Of a stretch of DNA of 24,728 nt, positions 15,529 to 19,789 are shown piece after piece; within the stretch, counting starts at the first letter, position 1; each line of letters begins with the position of its first letter. Below the pieces are notes generated by a model. That model saw only the letters and a list, made by a program, of their open reading frames with translations, did not search any database and was not told the DNA's origin. A program made the translations under genes and the position numbers. The DNA comes from IDS-8 sp964424805. Lineage in GTDB: Bacteria > Pseudomonadota > Gammaproteobacteria > Steroidobacterales > Woeseiaceae. The DNA is taken from the NCBI GenBank assembly GCA_964424805.1, contig CAYRKH010000046.1, forward strand, positions 1-24,728, in the 5' to 3' direction.

Positions 15529-16071
15529 ATGCAACATGCGTTCCAAACCGACATCAAGACCATTCGCCGCCGCGCGCGGCAAAAAATGTACGAGGGGGCC
15601 GTGACCGAAGGCTACAAAGCCGACCGCGAGAAGGTCATCGGCGTGCTGAATGAAGTCCTGGCGACGGAGATCGTCTGCAACCTGCGCTACCGCCATCACT
15701 ATTACATGGCTCAAGGTATCCGCGGGGAGTATGCGGCCACGGAGTTCCTCGAGCACGCGAACGACGAGCTGCAACATGCCGATTGGGTTGCCGAGCGTAT
15801 TACCCAGCTCGGCGGACGGCCCAACTTCAACCCCGTAGGCATCGAAACGCGCGCTCATGCCGAATACGTCGAGGGGGAATCCCTGGTGGATATGATCAAG
15901 GAGGACCTCGTCGCGGAGCGTATCGCCGTCGAAACTTACTCTGAGGTCATCCGTTGGCTGGATAATGACGACCCTACGACACGCGGCATCATGGAGGACA
16001 TCCTGAAGCAGGAAGAGGAGCATGCCGATGACATGGCCAGCCTGCTGGAGGACTTCGACAAGGGCCGCTGA
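15529..16071 (+). CDS. Bacterioferritin-like (haemless) ferritin-superfamily protein
   Basis: 180-residue four-helix diiron protein, expected to oxidise Fe(II) and store iron or protect against peroxide. Aligning by eye with E. coli Bfr, all six ferroxidase ligands are present: Glu47, Glu80, His83, Glu130, Glu162 and His165 (motifs NEVLATEIV, EHANDELQHAD, DLVAERIAVE, EEEHADD). The Bfr haem-ligand Met in DEMKHAD is Leu81 here, so axial haem binding is not expected. An N-terminal extension of about 30 basic residues (TIRRRARQKMYEG) precedes the first helix and might bind DNA as in some Dps proteins, which is inference. GAGG lies about nine bases before the ATG. Proximity to the FecI/FecR receptor system and flavocytochrome suggests a shared iron theme. 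Confidence 0.88.
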   Translation: MQHAFQTDIKTIRRRARQKMYEGAVTEGYKADREKVIGVLNEVLATEIVCNLRYRHHYYMAQGIRGEYAATEFLEHANDELQHADWVAERITQLGGRPNFNPVGIETRAHAEYVEGESLVDMIKEDLVAERIAVETYSEVIRWLDNDDPTTRGIMEDILKQEEEHADDMASLLEDFDKGR

Positions 16072-16193
16072 CGCCATGAAATACGCGCGGGATAAGCATG
16101 ACGCCCACAGACCGCCCGGGGAAGGGCTGCGCTCGTGACCAAGGGCTGGAGCGGGGCGGTAAAGCGGACTTCTGATCTGGACGAGGTATGACC

Positions 16194-16895
16194 ATGAGTA
16201 AACCGGTTTGTGTGGTTGCGGGCGTCGGGGAAGGTAACGGCGCGGCGCTCGCGCGGGCCTTCTCGAACGAGAGCATGGCGGTGGCGCTGCTGGCGCGTGA
16301 CACCGGCTTTACGTCGAAGCTTGCCGAAGAGCTGCCCGACAGTCGCGCCTACGCCTGCGATGTATCCGATCGAGCGGCCGTCAAGGAAACGTTTGCGAGG
16401 ATCCGCGACGATCTCGGCGATCCGGAGTGCGTCGCGTACAACGCCGGTTCCGGCACCTGGGGCGACGTCGAGTCGATCGGACTCGAGGACTTCGAATCTT
16501 CCTGGCGTGTGAACGCGTACGGCGCGCTCGCCGTGAGCCAGGAAGTCATCCCGGCCATGAAGGCCGCCGGGCGCGGCAACATCATCTTCATCGGCGCGAC
16601 CGCCTCGAAGCGCGGTGGGCCGAGAACGGCGGCATTCGCGCCGGCGAAGGCGGCACAGCGCGGCCTTGCCGAATCGATGGCACGCACCCTCGGGCCGCAA
16701 GGTATCCACGTGGCGCTGATCGTCATCGACGCCGTCGTGGACCTGCCGCGCACGCGCCGGAACATGCCCGACAAGCCGGACGAATTTTTCCTGAAGCCGG
16801 AGGACATGGCCGCCGCCGCCGTGTTCCTCGCGCGCCAGCCACGCTCCGCCTGGACATTCGAGATGGAGGTGAGACCCTTCGGAGAGAAATGGTGA
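16194..16895 (+). CDS. Short-chain dehydrogenase/reductase (SDR) family protein with Phe at the catalytic Tyr position
   Basis: 233-residue Rossmann-fold protein. Visible: glycine-rich nucleotide loop VVAGVGEGNGAALARAF (about 7-23), CDVSDRAAV, the NAG motif in AYNAGSG (about 81-87), and the active-site stretch ASKRGGPRTAAFAPAKAAQRGLAESMA. In that stretch the YxxxK pair reads Phe148-x-x-x-Lys152. A subfamily of SDR proteins carries AAFAxAK here, so the change is probably inherited; classic Tyr-dependent catalysis would be impaired. The start ATG 16194 is chosen because GAGG (16183-16186) is seven bases upstream; it leaves only one base before the in-frame ATG at 16188. It is followed by a SnoaL-like gene 66 bases on. 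Confidence 0.85.
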   Translation: MSKPVCVVAGVGEGNGAALARAFSNESMAVALLARDTGFTSKLAEELPDSRAYACDVSDRAAVKETFARIRDDLGDPECVAYNAGSGTWGDVESIGLEDFESSWRVNAYGALAVSQEVIPAMKAAGRGNIIFIGATASKRGGPRTAAFAPAKAAQRGLAESMARTLGPQGIHVALIVIDAVVDLPRTRRNMPDKPDEFFLKPEDMAAAAVFLARQPRSAWTFEMEVRPFGEKW

Positions 16896-16961
16896 TCGGG
16901 TTCGGAGCGAATCGCCGCATCGCCTTCGCCCGAGCACGCCCTAGGCCACCAACGAGGCATC

Positions 16962-17424
16962 ATGGACTATAGCCCGCTCGATCGCCCGGAGAGTATTCCT
17001 GCCGTCTTCGTCGAAGCGTGGAATAACCGTGACGCCGATACCATCGCCTCGCTCTTCGACGAGGACGCGGAGTTTCGTGAACGTCGTCGGCCTTTGGTGG
17101 CACGATCGGGAATCCATTCGGAGGGCCCACGCCTATGGTCTCGAGCGCATCTTCGATCGTTCAACGCTGCGGCTGGCAGCGGTGAAGGTGAAGAGCCTGT
17201 CGAAAGGAATTGCCGTCGTCCACGCCAGGATGACACTGTCAGACCAGACGTCCGTCGGCGGGATCCCGGCGCCGGGACGCCGGCAGAACATCTTCTCGTT
17301 CGTCGTCCACCAGCTACCGGAGGGTTGGCGTTGCGCTTCCGCCCACAACACCGACGTGGTCCCGAATGCAGAAACGAATGTCGTGGACGACGATGGCAGG
17401 CTGAGACCTGTCAGTTATCGGTGA
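16962..17424 (+). pseudogene. SnoaL-like/DUF4440 (SgcJ/EcaC-type) protein, broken by a one-base frameshift
   Basis: The first frame from ATG 16962 (with GAGG six bases upstream) reads MDYSPLDRPESIPAVFVEAW, then NNRDADTIASLFDEDAEF, the usual start of small NTF2-fold proteins. At the T-run 17073-17075 the meaningful reading jumps to the next frame: VNVVGLWWHDRESIRRAHAYG onward through RQNIFSFVVHQLPEGWRCASAHNTDVVP, ending at the TGA at 17422-17424. Removing one T restores a continuous protein of 153 residues with the expected EFVNVVG junction. Members act as small-molecule isomerases, cyclases or binding proteins; the role here is unknown. A sequencing or assembly error is as likely as a true mutation. 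Confidence 0.85.
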
Positions 17425-17542
17425 CGCGAATCCGGCGGGCCCGTGACAGTTCAATCACAGGGGGAGGCAATAGGGGTTTATATTCAAGGGCCTGTCGGGC
17501 TACTGGACCGACGAGCCGTTCGGGGCAGATCGCTGGTATCGT

Positions 17543-17547
17543 AGGAG
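17543..17547 (+). promoter_or_regulatory. Closely spaced ribosome binding site before the methyltransferase start
   Basis: AGGAG ends two bases before ATG 17550. The spacing is short, but no better in-frame start precedes the conserved protein, so this defines the N-terminus. Confidence 0.5.
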
Positions 17548-17549
17548 AT

Positions 17550-18170
17550 ATGCAGTCGAAGGATCACTGGCAGCGAGTGTACTCCACGAAGGCTACGGAT
17601 GCCGTCAGCTGGTTCCAGCCGCACGCAGACAGGTCGCTTCGGCTGATCGAAGCGACAGGCCTGTCGAAGGAAGCGTCAATCATCGACGTTGGCGGTGGTG
17701 CATCGATGCTCGTGGATGATCTCCTGGCCAGGAACTATCGAAATGTCACCGTGCTCGATATCTCCGGCGCCGCGCTTGACGTGGCGAAGGCCCGGCTGGG
17801 TGCGAGGGCCGATTCCGTCACCTGGTGGGAAGCCGACATAACGACGGCCGAGGTTCCGCTTCGGGTGTATGACTTATGGCACGATCGTGCCGTCTTCCAT
17901 TTTCTGACGGCCGCTGAAGACCGCCGCGCCTACGTCGAAACCGCCATGCGCTCCGTGAAGCCCGGCGGACACCTCATAGTTTCTACCTTTGCCGAGGACG
18001 GTCCGCTTCAATGCAGCGGCTTGCCGGTCATGCGCTACAGTGCGGCTCAACTGCATGCCGAGTTCGCCGACGGATTCCTCCTCGTTTCTCACCAAAGAGA
18101 ACTGCACCGAACTCCGTTCGGCACGACCCAGCAGTTCACGTATTGCCATTGCCGCAGGCATTCCCGATAG
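17550..18170 (+). CDS. Class I SAM-dependent methyltransferase
   Basis: 206-residue Rossmann methyltransferase. MQSKDHWQRVYSTKATDAVSWFQPH is the characteristic N-terminal signature of a widespread uncharacterised subfamily. Motif I is IIDVGGGAS (44-52). Motif II region follows as VTVLDISGAALDVAKARLG, motif III as WWEADITTAEV, and the post-motif HDRAVFHFLT and VKPGGHLIVSTF. The C-terminus TQQFTYCHCRR is Cys/His-rich, as in relatives. It is not obviously co-transcribed with the broken SnoaL-like gene (125 bases apart). Its stop codon lies within the left copy of a 20-bp direct repeat that brackets the following repeat island, so the island was probably inserted right at this gene's end. Substrate unknown. 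Confidence 0.9.
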   Translation: MQSKDHWQRVYSTKATDAVSWFQPHADRSLRLIEATGLSKEASIIDVGGGASMLVDDLLARNYRNVTVLDISGAALDVAKARLGARADSVTWWEADITTAEVPLRVYDLWHDRAVFHFLTAAEDRRAYVETAMRSVKPGGHLIVSTFAEDGPLQCSGLPVMRYSAAQLHAEFADGFLLVSHQRELHRTPFGTTQQFTYCHCRRHSR

Positions 18171-18184
18171 CTACAGGCCGGCAG
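18165..18184 (+). repeat. 20-bp direct repeat, left copy (CGATAGCTACAGGCCGGCAG)
   Basis: Identical to 18519-18538. This copy contains the TAG stop of the methyltransferase gene. The two copies flank the repeat island like a long target-site duplication. Confidence 0.95.
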
Positions 18185-18188
18185 TCTT

Positions 18189-18508
18189 AAAGGGTGTCTT
18201 AAAAGGTGTCAGGTTTATTTTTCAACGGGTGTCTAAAAAGGGGAAAATAAACCTGACACCTTTTTTNNNNNNNNNNNNNNNNNNNNNNNNNNNNNNNNNN
18301 NNNNNNNNNNNNNNNNNNNNNNNNNNNNNNNNNNNNNNNNNNNNNNNNNNNNNNNNNNNNNNNNNNGGTTTATTTTTCAACGGGTGTCTAAAAAGGGGAA
18401 AATAAACCTGACACCTTTTTTGAGGTTTATTTTCAACGGGGAAAATAAACCTGACACCTTTTTTTTTTCGGGAAAATAAACCTGACACCTTTTTTGTGAC
18501 ACCTTTTT
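18189..18508. repeat. REP/MITE-like repeat island 2 (direct and inverted copies of the 19-base unit)
   Basis: Full units AAAGGTGTCAGGTTTATTT occur direct at 18202-18220 and inverted at 18245-18263, 18400-18418, 18443-18461 and 18474-18492. Truncated units are seen at 18367-18375, 18424-18432 and 18497-18508. Several direct/inverted neighbours can fold into hairpins with AT-rich arms, separated by a secondary motif GGGTGTCTAAAAAGG. The unit is the same as in island 1, about 4.9 kb away. The island separates the methyltransferase from the ArsR/SRPBCC pair and contains the second 100-N gap. Spacing is irregular and units are palindromic pairs, which fits a REP/REPIN or MITE family. Confidence 0.92.
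18267..18366. other. Assembly gap of exactly 100 N inside repeat island 2
   Basis: The 55 bases immediately left (18212-18266) and right (18367-18421) of the gap are identical, so the contig ends may simply overlap. The true length is unknown and could be negative (an overlap). Confidence 0.95.
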
Positions 18509-18518
18509 GCCTTTTTTG

Positions 18519-18538
18519 CGATAGCTACAGGCCGGCAG
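18519..18538 (+). repeat. 20-bp direct repeat, right copy (CGATAGCTACAGGCCGGCAG)
   Basis: Exact match to 18165-18184. Bases on either side differ between the copies, so the repeat is 20 bp and no longer. Confidence 0.95.
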
Positions 18539-18573
18539 GACGTTTCTTGACGCCGCAGCAGCCGTAAGGCTAG

Positions 18574-18587
18574 ACTTACGTGTAAGT
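18574..18587 (+). promoter_or_regulatory. Perfect 14-bp palindrome, likely ArsR-family operator
   Basis: ACTTAC-GT-GTAAGT is an inverted repeat ending one base before the ATG of the ArsR-family gene at 18589. A further half site ACTTAC lies at 18592-18597, inside the first codons. Position and symmetry fit autoregulation of the ArsR/SRPBCC operon by its own dimeric repressor. This is inferred, not shown. Confidence 0.6.
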
Positions 18588-18588
18588 G

Positions 18589-18903
18589 ATGACTTACGCA
18601 ACATCCGGCTGGGCGGCGCTCGCGGATCCGACCCGGCGGACGATCTTCGAGCGGCTGATCGGGCAGCCGAGCGCGGTCGGCGATCTCGCCCGCGGACTGC
18701 CCGTCAGCCGACCGGCAGTCTCGCAGCATCTGAAGGTGCTCAAGGATGCCGGTCTCGTCGTCGACAAACGAGCGGGTAAGCAGCGCATTTACCGGGTCGA
18801 TCCCGAAGGGCTGGCAGCCCTTCGGGCTGAGCTCGATCGCTTCTGGACCAAAACGCTCGAGGCCTACAAGGCGCTCGTCGAGCAAACCGAGGAGACCTTA
18901 TGA
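18589..18903 (+). CDS. ArsR/SmtB-family winged-helix transcriptional regulator
   Basis: 104-residue DNA-binding protein. WAALADPTRRTIFERL is the usual opening, followed by the helix-turn-helix AVGDLARGLPVSRPAVSQHLKVLKDAGLV (about 29-57) and the wing (KRAGKQRIYRVDPEGL). No Cys-rich metal-sensing motif is present. It belongs to the non-metal subgroup that is paired with SRPBCC proteins, which usually controls its own operon. GTG 18586 immediately before ATG is an alternative start. Its TGA overlaps the SRPBCC start (ATGA), so the two are translationally coupled. The likely operator is the palindrome at the 5' end. Confidence 0.92.
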   Translation: MTYATSGWAALADPTRRTIFERLIGQPSAVGDLARGLPVSRPAVSQHLKVLKDAGLVVDKRAGKQRIYRVDPEGLAALRAELDRFWTKTLEAYKALVEQTEETL

Positions 18904-19388
18904 GTGCCGAAGCAGCAGACACATCAGTGCGAAAGTCGATCGTGGTGGAAGCGCCCATCCAGCGTGCATTCAAGGTCTTCACAGAGGACTTCGGCCGCTT
19001 CAAGCCACCCGAGCACAACCTGCTCAAGGTCGACATCGCCGAGACCGTTTTCGAGCCGAAGGTCGGCGGTTTCATCTACGACCGCGGCGTTGACGGCAGT
19101 GTATGCCGCTGGGCGCGGGTGCTCGCATTCGACCCGCCCAACAGCGTAGTGTTGAGCTGGGATATCACCCCGCGGTGGCAGGTCGAGCCGGATCCGCGGA
19201 AAACGAGCGAATGGGAAGTACGGTTCATTGCGGAAACGTCGCAACGGACGCGAGTCGAAATAGAGCACCGCCACCTGGAGCGCCACGGCGAGGGCTGGCA
19301 AGGCATCCGCGACGGTGTGGCGGCCGACCAAGGCTGGCCACTCTACCTCAAGCGGTACGCCGCATTGTTGACCAGCCGTTCAGTGTAA
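18900..19388 (+). CDS. SRPBCC-family (AHSA1/START-like) ligand-binding protein
   Basis: 162-residue helix-grip fold protein. It opens with VRKSIVVEAPIQRAFKVFTEDFGRF, the standard SRPBCC start. FEPKVGGFIYDRGVDGSVCRWARVLAFDPPNSVVLSWDI follows as the beta-sheet core, then TRVEIEHRHLERHGEGWQGIRDGV and a final long helix. Such proteins bind hydrophobic ligands or act as Hsp90-activator-like domains; members encoded beside ArsR regulators are mostly uncharacterised. It is co-translated with the regulator and may bind or modify the signal that the regulator senses. The ligand is unknown. Confidence 0.9.
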   Translation: MSAEAADTSVRKSIVVEAPIQRAFKVFTEDFGRFKPPEHNLLKVDIAETVFEPKVGGFIYDRGVDGSVCRWARVLAFDPPNSVVLSWDITPRWQVEPDPRKTSEWEVRFIAETSQRTRVEIEHRHLERHGEGWQGIRDGVAADQGWPLYLKRYAALLTSRSV

Positions 19389-19789
19389 CCACGGGATTGC
19401 CGAACATGCGGGTCATGCTCGACGATCCCCGAACTTCGCATCAACGCACACGGAGCCACAGGCCGCCAGGTTGCGCTTGAGCTTTGCTGCTGAGCTTCAC
19501 GTGGCCACCGCATTACCGGACCAGGACATCCCGCGCCTGCTCGAAAAGGGAAACCGGTTCTCAGGTCGCGTGACCGCGTTCCGGAGCATACCGTTACGTC
19601 GTATCGAAAATCCAAAGCTATAATCAAAGGGTGACGCGCCTCCGGGTCCCTTCCCGGCTCCTCATCCGCAGTCGGCACCGCGCACACCCACGTGACCGTT
19701 CGGACGTACAGCGACGCCAAGCAGCGGCTTCGCAGGCACGGAGCGCCCTGCAACGCACGGCCTGGCAGTCGCAGGAGGTAGAGACGGCG
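19389..19789. other. 400-base intergenic region
   Basis: I see no gene here. An open frame in phase with the downstream fusion gene extends back to 19631, but its Arg-rich translation has no protein character. TATAAT at 19619-19624 is a candidate -10, without a clear -35. If used, it would give a leader of about 160 bases before the GTG start. Confidence 0.5.
19619..19624 (+). promoter_or_regulatory. Possible -10 element (TATAAT) for the phosphorylase/stress-protein operon
   Basis: Perfect -10 hexamer in a local AT-rich patch upstream of the fusion gene. No TTGACA-like box stands at the right distance, so confidence is low. Confidence 0.35.

Noticed and set aside
16962..18170. One long fused protein of SnoaL-like start and methyltransferase
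   Set aside because: The frame stays open only because of the frameshift at 17073-17075; the middle translates to Arg-rich noise, and the methyltransferase has its own start at 17550.
13256..18508. CRISPR array in the repeat islands
   Set aside because: Units are 19 bases, occur in both orientations, form hairpins with each other, and are separated by irregular, partly repeated stretches; no set of unique equal-length spacers and no cas genes.
18189..18540. Insertion sequence or RAYT transposase gene in island 2
   Set aside because: No open frame with transposase motifs is present in or next to the island, and only about 320 bases are visible including the gap.
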